64,000 nt of DNA from Neorhizobium sp. JUb45 (GTDB lineage: Bacteria > Pseudomonadota > Alphaproteobacteria > Rhizobiales > Rhizobiaceae). The first letter of the stretch is position 1. Every line of letters starts with the position of its first letter. Position numbers and translations under genes: made by a program. The notes under the pieces were generated by a model. It saw only the letters and a list, made by a program, of their open reading frames with translations, made no database searches and had not been told where the DNA came from. Positions 45,640 through 54,732 of the stretch are shown in pieces. Where the stretch lies: contig NZ_SLYW01000004.1 in the NCBI RefSeq assembly GCF_004343585.1, positions 372,001-436,000 of the forward strand. Direction: 5' to 3'.

Positions 45640-46569
45640 ATGAGCACGAACCAGTTTTCCTCCGGCGACGTGATTGCCGATCGTCGTGCCGATTACGCCC
45701 GCATGCTGGGTGAAAGCGAGGAGTTTGCCGCCGCTGCCGAACTGATGGAGCAGGCGCTGGAGCTTGCCCCCCAATGGGCCGCCGGCTGGTTTCGTCTCGG
45801 TGAATACCGCGAAAAAGCCGGCCTCGTTGAGCCGGCCGTCACCGCCTATCGCGAAACCCTGATGCTCGACCCGGAAGACGTGTTCGCCGCCACCCTGAAA
45901 CTGGCGCTGCTGGGTGCGCAAGACGTGCCCGAGCAGCCACCGAGCCGGTATGTCGAAAGCCTGTTCGATGAGTATGCCGATCGTTTTGATACGGCGCTGG
46001 TGGAGAAGCTGGATTATTCGGTGCCCGGCAAGCTGGCGGCACTGGTACGCCCGCAGGCACCTTTTGCGACCACGGTCGATCTCGGCTGCGGTACCGGTCT
46101 TTTTGGCGCCGAAATCCGTGATGTGACGACCCGTCTCGAGGGGTTCGACATTTCCACCAACATGCTGGCCCGCGCCGAACGCAAGGAATTGTACGATCAT
46201 CTCGGCCAGTCCGATCTGACGCTTCCGGCGGCACAGTCCGGCCTGTTCGAGTGGGAGGCAAGCCACCGCGCCGATCTCGTTTCCGCTGCCGATGTGCTGA
46301 TGTATCTCGGCTCGCTGGAAACCGTCTTTCCACTGGTGACGGAGCTTCTCACATCCGATGGCCTGTTCGCCTTTTCGGTGGAGGATGCCGGAGAGGGCAA
46401 CGGTTTCGTGCTGCGCGAGTCGATGCGCTATGCTCACGCCGAGGATTATATTCTCGGCCTTCTCGCCGCTCACGGCTTCGAACGGATCGCCAGCCAAAAA
46501 ACCGTCATTCGCATGGATGGCGGCAATGCCATTCACGGCATTCTGTTTCTGTCGCGAAAGGCAGCCTGA
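45640..46569 (+). CDS. class I SAM-dependent methyltransferase with TPR region
   Basis: 309 residues. The N-terminal 80 residues form two TPR-like helical pairs (ADYARMLGESEEFAAAAELMEQALELAPQWAAGWFRLGEYREKAGLVEPAVTAYRETLMLDP). A Rossmann methyltransferase follows, with motif I VDLGCGTGLFGAEI, motif II GFDISTNMLARA and motif IV-like DLVSAADVLMYLGSL. The target is unknown; TPR-methyltransferase proteins often act on proteins or small phenols. Start 45640 (MSTNQFSS) is chosen over an in-frame start six codons earlier. Confidence 0.85.
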   Translation: MSTNQFSSGDVIADRRADYARMLGESEEFAAAAELMEQALELAPQWAAGWFRLGEYREKAGLVEPAVTAYRETLMLDPEDVFAATLKLALLGAQDVPEQPPSRYVESLFDEYADRFDTALVEKLDYSVPGKLAALVRPQAPFATTVDLGCGTGLFGAEIRDVTTRLEGFDISTNMLARAERKELYDHLGQSDLTLPAAQSGLFEWEASHRADLVSAADVLMYLGSLETVFPLVTELLTSDGLFAFSVEDAGEGNGFVLRESMRYAHAEDYILGLLAAHGFERIASQKTVIRMDGGNAIHGILFLSRKAA

Positions 46570-46673
46570 GCGGCGCTTTCTTGCGTTTTGGCTGATGATG
46601 ATCACGCCCTGTTGATGATGCTTGATGAAGCCGCTATCGCGGTGCACAATCACCAAAAAACAAGGGGACGATA

Positions 46674-47324
46674 TTGGCCGAAGAACAGAGCGCGCAGAAG
46701 CGCCGGCTGGGCTTTTACAGCCTCGATCCGGCACGCCACACGAAGCTGGAAGATGCACAGGGTCTGTTCATCAGTTCCATGGTGGCAGCCCTCGGCCTTT
46801 ATTTCCTCAGCCAGGCCGGGTTTCTGACCAGTGGCACGGCGGGCGTCGCCTTCCTGCTGCATTACGCTTTCGACATTCCGTTTGGCGTGTTGTTCTTCGT
46901 CGTCAACCTGCCCTTCTATTATCTCTCCTTCAAACGTCTGGGCGTCGGCTTTTCCTTCAAGACCTTCATTTCCATCCTGATGGTCTCCTTCATCACCGAA
47001 CTTGAGCGCAAATTCATCGTCATCCAGCATCTCGATCCGTTCTGGGCAGCCCTTCTCGGCGGCATTCTGATCGGCTTCGGACTTCTGGGGCTTTATCGCC
47101 ATCGCGCCTCGCTCGGCGGCATCGGCATTCTGGCCATCTATATTCAGGATCGTTTCAAGATCCCCGCCGGCCTCGTGCAGCTTGCTTTCGACCTCTGCGT
47201 CATGGCCGCCGCCTTTTTCGTGGTCAGCCCGATGACGGTGCTGTGGTCGCTGCTGAGCGCGGTTATCCTCAACCTGCTGCTCACCATCAACCACCGTTCT
47301 GATCGATACATCGCGGTGCGCTGA
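46674..47324 (+). CDS. YitT-family membrane protein (first of tandem pair)
   Basis: 216 residues with about five membrane helices (FISSMVAALGLYFLSQAGFLTSGTAGVAFLLHYAF, PFGVLFFVVNLPFYYLSF, FISILMVSFITE, AALLGGILIGFGLLGLYRHRASLGGIGIL). These fit the N-terminal YitT_membrane domain; the cytoplasmic DUF2179 half is absent. The start is a TTG at 46674, chosen because AAGGGGA lies about six bases upstream and the protein aligns with its neighbour from there. Two bases separate it from the second copy. Transport or regulatory role unknown. Confidence 0.85.
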   Translation: MAEEQSAQKRRLGFYSLDPARHTKLEDAQGLFISSMVAALGLYFLSQAGFLTSGTAGVAFLLHYAFDIPFGVLFFVVNLPFYYLSFKRLGVGFSFKTFISILMVSFITELERKFIVIQHLDPFWAALLGGILIGFGLLGLYRHRASLGGIGILAIYIQDRFKIPAGLVQLAFDLCVMAAAFFVVSPMTVLWSLLSAVILNLLLTINHRSDRYIAVR

Positions 47325-47326
47325 CC

Positions 47327-47971
47327 ATGGCAAACATATCAGACAAGAAGGGCCCGATCGGTTTTTGGGCATCCAGTTCCGAAAAACACTCGATCATCGA
47401 GGATGTGCAGGCCATCGTCGCCGGTTCCATGCTGGCGGCGCTCGGCGTCACCATGCTGCAGGCGGCACATCTGATGATCGGCGGCACGGCCGGTCTAGGT
47501 TTTCTGCTGCGTTATTCGGTCGATATCAGCTTCGGCGCCGCCTTTTTCGTCCTGAACCTGCCATTCTACTGGCTGGCCTATAAACGCCTCGGCCTCGTCT
47601 TCACCATCAAGACGTTTTCCGCAGTCGCGCTTACCTCTCTTCTGTCCGGCCTGCTGCCGAAACTGATCGGCTTTTCCGACATCGAACCCATCACCGCCGC
47701 TTTGTTCGGCGGCTTGCTGATCGGCTGCGGCATGCTGGTCCTGTTCCGCCACCGCGCCTCGCTGGGCGGTTTCGGCATTCTGGCGCTTTACCTGCAGGAC
47801 CGTTTCGGCTGGCGCGCCGGTTTTGTTCAGCTCGGGCTGGATTGTGTCGTGCTGATCCTGTCCTTCTTCGTCGCCAGCCCGTTTGTCATTGCCTGCTCGG
47901 TTCTGGCCGCATTGGCCCTCAACCTGACGCTCGCCATCAATCACCGCACGGATCGTTATATCGTCCGGTAA
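47327..47971 (+). CDS. YitT-family membrane protein (second of tandem pair)
   Basis: 214 residues, clearly paralogous to the gene before it. Shared blocks are DVQAIVAGSMLAALGVTMLQAAHLMIGGTAGLGFLL, FGAAFFVLNLPFYWLAYKRLG, ALFGGLLIGCGMLVLFRHRASLGGFGILALYLQDRFG and LTLAINHRTDRYIVR. A local duplication; the pair may form a heteromer. Confidence 0.87.
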   Translation: MANISDKKGPIGFWASSSEKHSIIEDVQAIVAGSMLAALGVTMLQAAHLMIGGTAGLGFLLRYSVDISFGAAFFVLNLPFYWLAYKRLGLVFTIKTFSAVALTSLLSGLLPKLIGFSDIEPITAALFGGLLIGCGMLVLFRHRASLGGFGILALYLQDRFGWRAGFVQLGLDCVVLILSFFVASPFVIACSVLAALALNLTLAINHRTDRYIVR

Positions 47972-48012
47972 CTGCTCTTCATTTCCGCAAGTGAAAGCTT
48001 ATCTTTCATGTC

Positions 48013-50535
48013 GTGGATCGCATCGAAGCAAAATCTCCCGGCAATCAGGCCGTCGCACTGCCCCGGCCATTCGTAAAATGGTTTTCGGAAAAGGGCTGGC
48101 AGCCGCGCGCCCATCAGCTCGAACTTCTGAGCCGCGCTCAAGCCGGCGAAAACATGCTGCTGATCGCGCCGACGGGTGCGGGCAAGACGCTGGCCGGTTT
48201 CCTGCCGTCGCTGACCGATCTCGTGGCGCGCGGAAAAATCCCGCCCGGCTCGGCCTTTACCGGCATCCACACGCTCTACATCTCGCCGTTAAAGGCACTG
48301 ACGGTCGATATCGAGCGCAACCTGCTGAAGCCGGTCACCGAGATGGAGCTGGCGGTGACGGTGGAAAACCGCACCGGCGATACGCCGCAATCCAAACGCC
48401 AGCGCCAGAAACTCAATCCGCCGGATATCCTGCTGACCACGCCGGAACAGGTGGCGCTGCTGCTCGCCAACAAGGAAGCGACACGCTTTTTCAAAGACCT
48501 CAAATACGTCGTCCTCGACGAACTGCATTCGCTGGTCACCTCCAAACGCGGGCATCTCCTTTCGCTCGGTCTGGCGCGCCTTCGAAAACATGCGCCAGAC
48601 ATGCAGACGATTGGACTGTCCGCGACAGTCGCCGATCCGATGGACCTGCAGCGCTGGCTCGTTCCCCAAGGGGAAAACCCGTCACCGCCCGCCGGTCTCG
48701 TTCATGTGACGGGTGGGGCCGCCCCCGACATCTCCATTCTGGGCACCGATAGCCGCATTCCCTGGTCCGGCCACGTCTCCACCTATGCCATCCCGGAGGT
48801 CTATGAGGCGATCAGGCGCCACAAGACCACGCTGATCTTCGTCAACACCCGCTTTCAGGCCGAACTGCTGTTCCAGACTTTGTGGACCATCAACGAGGAC
48901 AATCTGCCCATCGCCCTACATCACGGTTCGCTCGATGCCAGCCAACGCCGCAAGGTGGAGGCGGCCATGGCCGAAAACAGGCTGCGGGCCGTCGTCGCCA
49001 CCTCGACGCTCGACATGGGCATCGATTGGGGTGACATCGATCTCGTCGTGCATGTCGGTGCACCCAAGGGGGCATCCCGCCTTGCCCAGCGTATCGGCCG
49101 CGCCAACCACCGCATGGACGAGCCGTCGAAAGCCATCCTCGTGCCCGCCAACCGGTTCGAAGTTATGGAATGCCAGGCAGCGCTGGATGCCAATTATATT
49201 GGCGCGCAGGACACGCCGCCGGTGGGCGAGGGCGCACTGGATGTGCTGGCCCAGCATGTGCTCGGCATGGCCTGCGCCGAACCGTTCGATCCCGTCGCCC
49301 TTTACGACGAGATCACCTCTGCCTCGCCCTATGCCGGCCTGACATGGGAAATGTTCGAGCGCATCGTCGATTTTGTCGCCACCGGCGGTTATGCGTTGCG
49401 CAGCTATGAGCGGTATGCCAAGATTCGAAAGATGGAGGATGGCCGCTGGCGCGTCTCCAATCCGCAGATCGCCCAGCAATACCGCATGAATTTGGGCACG
49501 ATCGTCGAGGCCGCCGAACTCAATGTTCGCCTCGTCAAACGCAACGCCAAGGGAACCTTGGGCAGGGGCGGCATGACGCTTGGCAAGGTAGAAGAGTATT
49601 TTCTCGAACAGCTGGTGCAGGGCGACACCTTTCTGTTCGCCGGCAAAGTGCTGCGGTTCGAAGGCATCCGTGAAAACCAGTGTCTCGTCTCGAATGCCTT
49701 TTCGCTCGATCCAAAGATCCCGGCCTATGCCGGCGGCAGATTTCCGCTCACCACCTATCTGGCCGATCAGGTGCGCGCCATGCTGGCCGATTCCGATCGC
49801 CGGGTGAACCTGCCGGATCAGGTCCGCGACTGGCTGAGTATCCAGCTCGAACGTTCGATGTTGCCGAAACAGGACGAACTCCTGATCGAAACCTTTCCGC
49901 GCGGAAAACGCTTTTTCATGATCGCCTACTGTTTCGAGGGGCGCTTGGCGCATCAGACGCTCGGCATGCTGCTCACTCGCCGTCTGGAGCGCGCCGGCGC
50001 CCGCCCGCTCGGCTTCGTCGCCACCGATTATTCGCTGGCCATCTGGGGCCTCAACGATATCGGCGCAATGATCGGCGACGGTGCCTTGAGCCTGTCGGAC
50101 CTGTTCGACGAGGACATGCTGGGCGACGATCTCGAATCCTGGCTGGATGAAAGCTACATGCTGAAACGCACGTTTCGCAATTGTGCGGTCATTTCCGGCT
50201 TGATCGAGCGCCGCCATCCCGGCAAGGAAAAGACCGGAAGGCAGGTCACGGTGTCGACCGACCTGATCTACGACGTGCTGCGTTCCCACGAGCCGGATCA
50301 CGTGCTGCTGGAGGCAACCCGGCGCGATGCGGCGACGGGACTTTTGGATATCGGCCGTTTGGGCGATATGCTGGCACGAATCAAGGGGCACATCACCCAC
50401 CGTGACCTCGATCGCGTGTCGCCCTTGGCGGTGCCGATCATGCTGGAGATCGGCAAGGAAAGTGTTCCGGGTGAAGCGCAGGATGCGGTGTTGGCCGAGG
50501 CTGCGGAGGAGCTGATTGCGGAGGCGATGTCTTGA
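48013..50535 (+). CDS. ligase-associated DEXH-box DNA helicase (Lhr-like)
   Basis: 840 residues. Walker A is APTGAGKT, motif II is VLDELHSL (DEXH box DELH), motif III GLSATV, and motifs IV-VI include LIFVNTRFQAELLF, VVATSTLDMGIDWGDIDLVVHVGAPKG and RIGRANHRMDEPSKA. A C-terminal Lhr winged-helix and domain-4 region follows. This length and the metallophosphoesterase downstream place it in the ligase-associated DNA damage response set. The DNA ligase and exonuclease members are not in the window. GTG start. A 245-base gap with repeats separates it from pdeM. Confidence 0.9.
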   Translation: MDRIEAKSPGNQAVALPRPFVKWFSEKGWQPRAHQLELLSRAQAGENMLLIAPTGAGKTLAGFLPSLTDLVARGKIPPGSAFTGIHTLYISPLKALTVDIERNLLKPVTEMELAVTVENRTGDTPQSKRQRQKLNPPDILLTTPEQVALLLANKEATRFFKDLKYVVLDELHSLVTSKRGHLLSLGLARLRKHAPDMQTIGLSATVADPMDLQRWLVPQGENPSPPAGLVHVTGGAAPDISILGTDSRIPWSGHVSTYAIPEVYEAIRRHKTTLIFVNTRFQAELLFQTLWTINEDNLPIALHHGSLDASQRRKVEAAMAENRLRAVVATSTLDMGIDWGDIDLVVHVGAPKGASRLAQRIGRANHRMDEPSKAILVPANRFEVMECQAALDANYIGAQDTPPVGEGALDVLAQHVLGMACAEPFDPVALYDEITSASPYAGLTWEMFERIVDFVATGGYALRSYERYAKIRKMEDGRWRVSNPQIAQQYRMNLGTIVEAAELNVRLVKRNAKGTLGRGGMTLGKVEEYFLEQLVQGDTFLFAGKVLRFEGIRENQCLVSNAFSLDPKIPAYAGGRFPLTTYLADQVRAMLADSDRRVNLPDQVRDWLSIQLERSMLPKQDELLIETFPRGKRFFMIAYCFEGRLAHQTLGMLLTRRLERAGARPLGFVATDYSLAIWGLNDIGAMIGDGALSLSDLFDEDMLGDDLESWLDESYMLKRTFRNCAVISGLIERRHPGKEKTGRQVTVSTDLIYDVLRSHEPDHVLLEATRRDAATGLLDIGRLGDMLARIKGHITHRDLDRVSPLAVPIMLEIGKESVPGEAQDAVLAEAAEELIAEAMS

Positions 50536-50545
50536 GGGCTTGTGC

Positions 50546-50575
50546 CTGGGTCCTCGGGTCAAGCCCGAGGATGAC
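50546..50575 (+). repeat. REP-like palindromic repeat, copy 1 (inverted relative to copy 2)
   Basis: Contains the palindrome CCTCGGGTCAAGCCCGAGG. Its reverse complement matches copy 2 (50687-50716) at 28 of 30 positions. The sequence type is common between genes of rhizobial and agrobacterial chromosomes. Confidence 0.8.
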
Positions 50576-50686
50576 CAAGGAGAGGTGATACCAAGACGAC
50601 AGATAGTGACCAAACGCCAAGGTGCCACATCGACGCGTTCTGGCAAACCGCAGCAGTTCTTTGGGTTCACTGCTTCCCTCTCCGTC

Positions 50687-50716
50687 GTCATCCTCGGGCT
50701 TGACCCGCGGACCCAA
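50687..50716 (-). repeat. REP-like palindromic repeat, copy 2
   Basis: Inverted copy of the 50546 element, lying 111 bases from it and ending 64 bases before the pdeM start. The central palindrome carries one base change (CCCGCGG against CCCGAGG). Confidence 0.8.
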
Positions 50717-50779
50717 CCCCAAGCAAACCAACGCACAAAGAAGAACCGCCGACCGAAACAGAAAGACGAACCGACCTTG

Positions 50780-51517
50780 ATGCACCGACTGGGCATATCC
50801 GCCCGCACCACGATCACCACAGCCCCCGCCACCGAGGACATCCTCATCCACGGTGTCGCCGCCGTCTGCGATCCGCTCGGCGGTCTCTACCTGCCGGAAA
50901 CCGGCATGCTCGTGGTTTCCGACCTGCATCTGGAAAAGGGCGCCGCCTTTGCCCGCCGCGGCATGATGCTGCCGCCCTATGATACGATCGCCACGCTCAA
51001 TATCCTCGCCGCCGTCATCGCCCGCTATGATCCAAAGATCGTCGTCTCGCTCGGCGACAATTTTCACGATCGCCGCGGCTCCGAGTTTTTGCCCGCCGAC
51101 CTGCGGGGCATGATCGCCGAGATGGCGCGCGGTCGCGACTGGATCTGGATCAACGGCAACCACGATCCCGACGGCACCACCGACCTCCCGGGCATCAGTA
51201 CCGACGAACTCGTCTATGGCGGTCTCGTTTTCCGCCACGAACCAAGCCTGATTTCCGGCCCAGGGGGAATAAAGGGCGAGGTGGCCGGCCATCTGCATCC
51301 GTCAGCCACCGTGCGCCGCCGCGAAAAATACGTGCGCCGTCCCTGTTTCGCCACCGATGGCCACCGCCTGCTGATGCCGGCTTTCGGCGTGCTGGCCGGC
51401 GGACTGGACCTCAATCACAAGGCCATGCAGGGCATTTTTGACCGGAAAACGCTGGTCGCGCACCTGCTCGGCCGCGATCGCATCTATTCGGTGCGTTATG
51501 GCAATCTCATGGGGTGA
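50780..51517 (+). CDS. pdeM: ligase-associated metallophosphoesterase PdeM
   Basis: 245 residues from ATG 50780. All calcineurin-like metal motifs are present: VSDLHLEKG, SLGDNFHD, INGNHDP and GHLHP. With the Lhr-like helicase upstream it belongs to the ligase-associated DNA damage response nuclease group (PdeM). Reading the frame from further upstream would translate the REP-like repeats, so that extension is rejected. The last bases overlap the convergent small gene by 11. Confidence 0.9.
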   Translation: MHRLGISARTTITTAPATEDILIHGVAAVCDPLGGLYLPETGMLVVSDLHLEKGAAFARRGMMLPPYDTIATLNILAAVIARYDPKIVVSLGDNFHDRRGSEFLPADLRGMIAEMARGRDWIWINGNHDPDGTTDLPGISTDELVYGGLVFRHEPSLISGPGGIKGEVAGHLHPSATVRRREKYVRRPCFATDGHRLLMPAFGVLAGGLDLNHKAMQGIFDRKTLVAHLLGRDRIYSVRYGNLMG

Positions 51518-51788
51518 GAGCTATGGCTCTCAATTCAAGCACCGTCTGTGTGGCGCGTTCCTCTGCGTCCGGCAATTCGCCAAGCGCCATATGTTCGCTT
51601 TCAATATCCATCAATATGGCGACCACATCCTGAATCTGGCTGCCTGCCTGCAGCATAGCGAACGCCTCGATAAGGTAGCTGTCATATTCATCTATGGCCT
51701 CATCCGGTGGACCGTCCGGCCCGTTAAGGCCGATCGGATCCCAGAGGCGCCAGCCGATGTCGCGAAGTGTTTGCAGGTTATCAGTCAT
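51507..51788 (-). CDS. DUF1871-like small protein
   Basis: 93 residues from ATG 51788. The opening NLQTLRDIGWRLWDPIGLNGPDGPPDEAIDEYDSYLIEAFAML resembles DUF1871, in which WDPIGL and DEYD are the recognisable motifs. Some such proteins are immunity-like or of unknown role. Cytoplasmic. Next to the universal stress protein on the same strand. Confidence 0.7.
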   Translation of the reverse strand: MTDNLQTLRDIGWRLWDPIGLNGPDGPPDEAIDEYDSYLIEAFAMLQAGSQIQDVVAILMDIESEHMALGELPDAEERATQTVLELRAIALTP

Positions 51789-51828
51789 GATGGATTTTTG
51801 CTGAACACGCCTCTTCAATCAAGTGCCG

Positions 51829-52266
51829 TCACCGATAAACCAGCACCGGCGTTTTCGTCAGCGCCAACACTTTCAGCGTCACGCTCCCCAGCATGAAGGC
51901 CGAAATGCCCGAACGCCCGCGCGAGCCGATGGCGATCAGGTCGCATTCGTGCTTGGCCGACACATCGACGATCACCTGTGCCGGGTTGGTGCTGGTGATC
52001 TTCTCCAGATCGACATCCACACCACGCTTTTCCGCAGCGGCCTTCGCATCGGCCAGAATGCCCTTGGCGGCCTCTTCCACCTGCCGGTCATATTCGGCAT
52101 AGGCGATTTCCAGCCCCGACGGATTGAGCGTGATCGCCTGCAGCGGCTCCACGACGACCAGAACGGTCGCCTTGGCGCTCATCTCCACGGCAAGGTCGAG
52201 CGCCTTTTCCAGCGCTTCGGTTGCCAGCTCCGAACCGTCTGTGGGGATAAGGATGTGTTTGTACAT
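51829..52266 (-). CDS. universal stress protein (UspA family)
   Basis: 145 residues, one Usp domain. The ATP-binding pattern G-2x-G-9x-G(S/T) is intact in GSRGRSGISAFMLGSVT, with HILIPTDGSELATEALEKALDLA at the N-terminus and VLVYR at the end. Cytoplasmic stress-linked nucleotide-binding protein. Confidence 0.93.
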   Translation of the reverse strand: MYKHILIPTDGSELATEALEKALDLAVEMSAKATVLVVVEPLQAITLNPSGLEIAYAEYDRQVEEAAKGILADAKAAAEKRGVDVDLEKITSTNPAQVIVDVSAKHECDLIAIGSRGRSGISAFMLGSVTLKVLALTKTPVLVYR

Positions 52267-52375
52267 GGCGTGTCTCTCCTGTCGTTTTTCGACAGAAGCA
52301 TGGGCGCATGCGGTGGCGCTGCCTTGACCTGCGTCAAGTGCGCAGCGGTGGTTTCACCACGTTGACCCTGCTGCC

Positions 52376-53095
52376 TCAGCGCGCCAGCTTGGCAAAGCCC
52401 TTGGCAAGGATCGGCCCGGTCGGCCGCCCGGTGGGGGAGCCGCCGGCCTGTTCCAGCGTGATCTCGTAGAGCTGGGTATCCTGCGGTCGCGGCAGGGCCG
52501 AACCGCTCAAGGTTGCCGAATGCGCATCCTGCAGAAGCCCAAGCGACATCGGTCCCATTTCGCGTGACGGCAAGGTCCATACCTGCATGGTCTTGTCCGC
52601 CGGCACGGCAAAATCGGTCAGCAGTTTCACACTGGCCGTGTCATTGCCAAAGTCCTCGACCACGGCCTGCACCTCGCCCGCCTCGTTCAGCAGTACCGCC
52701 ACCACCAGCGGATCGGCCGTGCGGGTCACGCTCCAGATCAGCCCGCCCGCCAGCATCAGCGAGGCAGCCATCGCCGAGATCGCGGCGGCCCGCCAGCCGG
52801 AGCGGGCATTGTCATTGCCGGCGGCAGGTCGCGGTGGCGAAGCCGAGGGGATGGAGGAGGGCGCTTGCGCATCCGCCAGCCGCGTCTCGATGGCGTTCCA
52901 CAAGGAAGGCGTCACGCGCGCCGGCTCGATGCCGGTATCGAGCGGCAGAAAACGCTCGCGCGCCTGCGCCACGGCATCCGCCAAGGCTGTGTCATGTTCA
53001 AGCTGCGCGTCCAGCCTGGTGGCATCCGCTTCGTCGAGCAGACCCAGCACGTATTCGTCGGCATAAGTTGCAAAATCTTTTGGTGCGACCGTCAT
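52376..53095 (-). CDS. anti-sigma factor (RskA-like)
   Basis: 239 residues. The cytoplasmic N-terminus (FATYADEYVLGLLDEADATRLDAQLEHDTALADAVAQARE) is the sigma-binding domain. A single membrane helix follows near AAAISAMAASLMLAGGLIWSV. The periplasmic part is the RskA C-terminal domain (VAVLLNEAGEVQAVVEDFGNDTASVKLL, MQVWTLPSREMGPMSLGLLQ). The start overlaps the sigma gene by four bases. It should hold the sigma factor inactive until a periplasmic signal releases it. Confidence 0.9.
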   Translation of the reverse strand: MTVAPKDFATYADEYVLGLLDEADATRLDAQLEHDTALADAVAQARERFLPLDTGIEPARVTPSLWNAIETRLADAQAPSSIPSASPPRPAAGNDNARSGWRAAAISAMAASLMLAGGLIWSVTRTADPLVVAVLLNEAGEVQAVVEDFGNDTASVKLLTDFAVPADKTMQVWTLPSREMGPMSLGLLQDAHSATLSGSALPRPQDTQLYEITLEQAGGSPTGRPTGPILAKGFAKLAR

Positions 53096-53721
53096 GCCAT
53101 GCACTCCCGCAGCGACAGAAGCCCGCGCCGTATCCAGGATTTTGCCGTGCCGAGCGGAAGTTTCAGCCGTCCGGCAATCTCGCCATGGGTATAACCGCCG
53201 ACATAGGCCATCAGAATGCCGCGCCGCCGCATCTCTTCCAGCGCGCCCAGGCATTCTTTGAGGCGGCTGTCACGATCCAGCCTGTGCCAGGCCGACATGA
53301 TCTCATCCATCTGTTCGGCATCCTGCAGCGTTTCCAGTCGCTCGTCGGAAACGAGATCCTCGCGTCGGCCGTCGCGCAGCATGTTGAGTGCCCGGTTGCG
53401 CACCACGGCATAGATCCAGCCGCGCGCCGAACCGCGTCCCGGTGCAAACTGATGGGCATGCGTCCAGATGCGGATAAACGCCTCCTGCACCACCTCTTCC
53501 GCCAGTTCGCGCCGTCGAAGAATCCGCTGCGCCACCGCCACCAGCCTCCCGCCTTCGAGATCGAAGATCAGCCGCAAGCCGTTGCGATCACCCCTGGCAC
53601 AGGCCAGAAGCGCCGTTTCGAGATCCGTCGATTGGTCTGTTGCCAAGGCCAAGCCGCTCTCTCCCCATGAGCTTTCGCGTGTTCGCGAATATTCCGTCTC
53701 TGCTGTTGCCACGGCTGACAT
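53092..53721 (-). CDS. ECF RNA polymerase sigma factor (SigK-like)
   Basis: 209 residues. Region 2 includes AEEVVQEAFIRIWTHAHQFAPGRGSARGWIYAVVRNRALNMLR; region 4 includes LMAYVGGYTHGEIAGRLKLPLGTAKSWIRRGLLSLRECM. Paired with a membrane anti-sigma factor downstream in the same operon. It diverges from the DUF4394 gene across 207 bases that contain an inverted repeat, so that gene is a possible target. Confidence 0.93.
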   Translation of the reverse strand: MSAVATAETEYSRTRESSWGESGLALATDQSTDLETALLACARGDRNGLRLIFDLEGGRLVAVAQRILRRRELAEEVVQEAFIRIWTHAHQFAPGRGSARGWIYAVVRNRALNMLRDGRREDLVSDERLETLQDAEQMDEIMSAWHRLDRDSRLKECLGALEEMRRRGILMAYVGGYTHGEIAGRLKLPLGTAKSWIRRGLLSLRECMA

Positions 53722-53794
53722 GGGCGCGTCCAGTCATCAAGGTTTCACACAGCCGTTATGTGGCCGCATATGGAAGACACCCGACGACAGGAAA

Positions 53795-53833
53795 TGGATG
53801 CGGGGCAAAATATATTTTTAGACCCTGCATCCA
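53795..53833. promoter_or_regulatory. inverted repeat between ECF sigma gene and DUF4394 gene
   Basis: Arms TGGATGCGGGG and CCCTGCATCCA pair over 11 positions with one wobble, around a 17-base AT-rich centre. It lies 95 bases before the DUF4394 start and 74 bases upstream of the sigma start. It may be a shared operator or a leader hairpin. Confidence 0.4.
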
Positions 53834-53928
53834 GACGCACTCTCCCATGTGTCTCCCTTTCGAGAGACGTGAAAAGGCCGTGTGCCAAAAGCGCTCTCGA
53901 CGAGATCGAAACGTAACGGGAGAACGTC

Positions 53929-54717
53929 ATGACCATCGCTCGCACCTCGCTTATCGCATCCACCATGCTGATCGCATCGTTTGCCACCGCATCCGCCGCC
54001 CCAGTGCTCGGCCTCACCGGCGACAAGACGCTCGTCATGTTCGACACGGCAAAACCGGCCGTCACCAAGACCATGGACGTCACCGGCGTGACCAAGCTGG
54101 TCGGCATCGATTTCCGCCCCGGCACCAAAACGGTGATCGGCGTCACACCGGAACACACGATCGTCTCCATCAACCTCGAAACCGGCGCTGCCACCGAAGT
54201 CGCCAAGATGGACAAGATGCTGACCATCACGGAAGCGCCGGTCGTGGTCGATTTCAACCCGATGGCCGACCGCCTGCGCTTCATGAGCGGCACCACCAAC
54301 CATCGCGTCCACCCCGATACCGGTGCCGTCACCGTCGATGGCGTTTTGGCCTATGAGGATGGCGACATGCACAAGGGCGAGACCCCGAACATCGTTGCCG
54401 CCGCCTATACCAACTCGATCGGCAAGCCGGAAAAGACGGCGATGTACAATATCGACGCCACGATCGGCGCGCTGATCCAGCAGACCAAGCCGAATGACGG
54501 CACGCTGAAGGCAATCGGCAAGCTCGGCATCAAGGACAAGCCCGCCACCTACGCCTTCGATATCCAGGGTGAAGAGGGTGGCAAGAACACCGCTTATCTG
54601 GCGGCCGGAAAATCGCTCTACACGGTCAATCTGGAAACCGGTGCGGCCACCGAAGTCGGCGCCATCACCGGCACGGACAAGGAAGTCCGCGACATCGCCA
54701 TCCTGCCGGCCATGTGA
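53929..54717 (+). CDS. exported DUF4394 domain protein
   Basis: 262 residues with a Sec signal (MTIARTSLIASTMLIASFATASAAP). The body is DUF4394: LTGDKTLVMFDTAKPAVTKTMDVTGVTKLVGIDFRPGTKTVIGVT, VVDFNPMADRLRFMSGTTNHRVHPDTGAVTVDG. It is a propeller-like beta repeat protein, in the periplasm or outside. Homologues often sit beside ECF sigma/anti-sigma pairs, as here, and are thought to be part of the response. GGGAGA fixes the start. Confidence 0.88.
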   Translation: MTIARTSLIASTMLIASFATASAAPVLGLTGDKTLVMFDTAKPAVTKTMDVTGVTKLVGIDFRPGTKTVIGVTPEHTIVSINLETGAATEVAKMDKMLTITEAPVVVDFNPMADRLRFMSGTTNHRVHPDTGAVTVDGVLAYEDGDMHKGETPNIVAAAYTNSIGKPEKTAMYNIDATIGALIQQTKPNDGTLKAIGKLGIKDKPATYAFDIQGEEGGKNTAYLAAGKSLYTVNLETGAATEVGAITGTDKEVRDIAILPAM

Positions 54718-54732
54718 TTTTTGGCTGATATG

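Noticed and set aside
50516..50779. Longer N-terminus for pdeM
   Set aside because: It would translate REP-like repeats and gives low-complexity sequence; the metallophosphoesterase begins well after ATG 50780.
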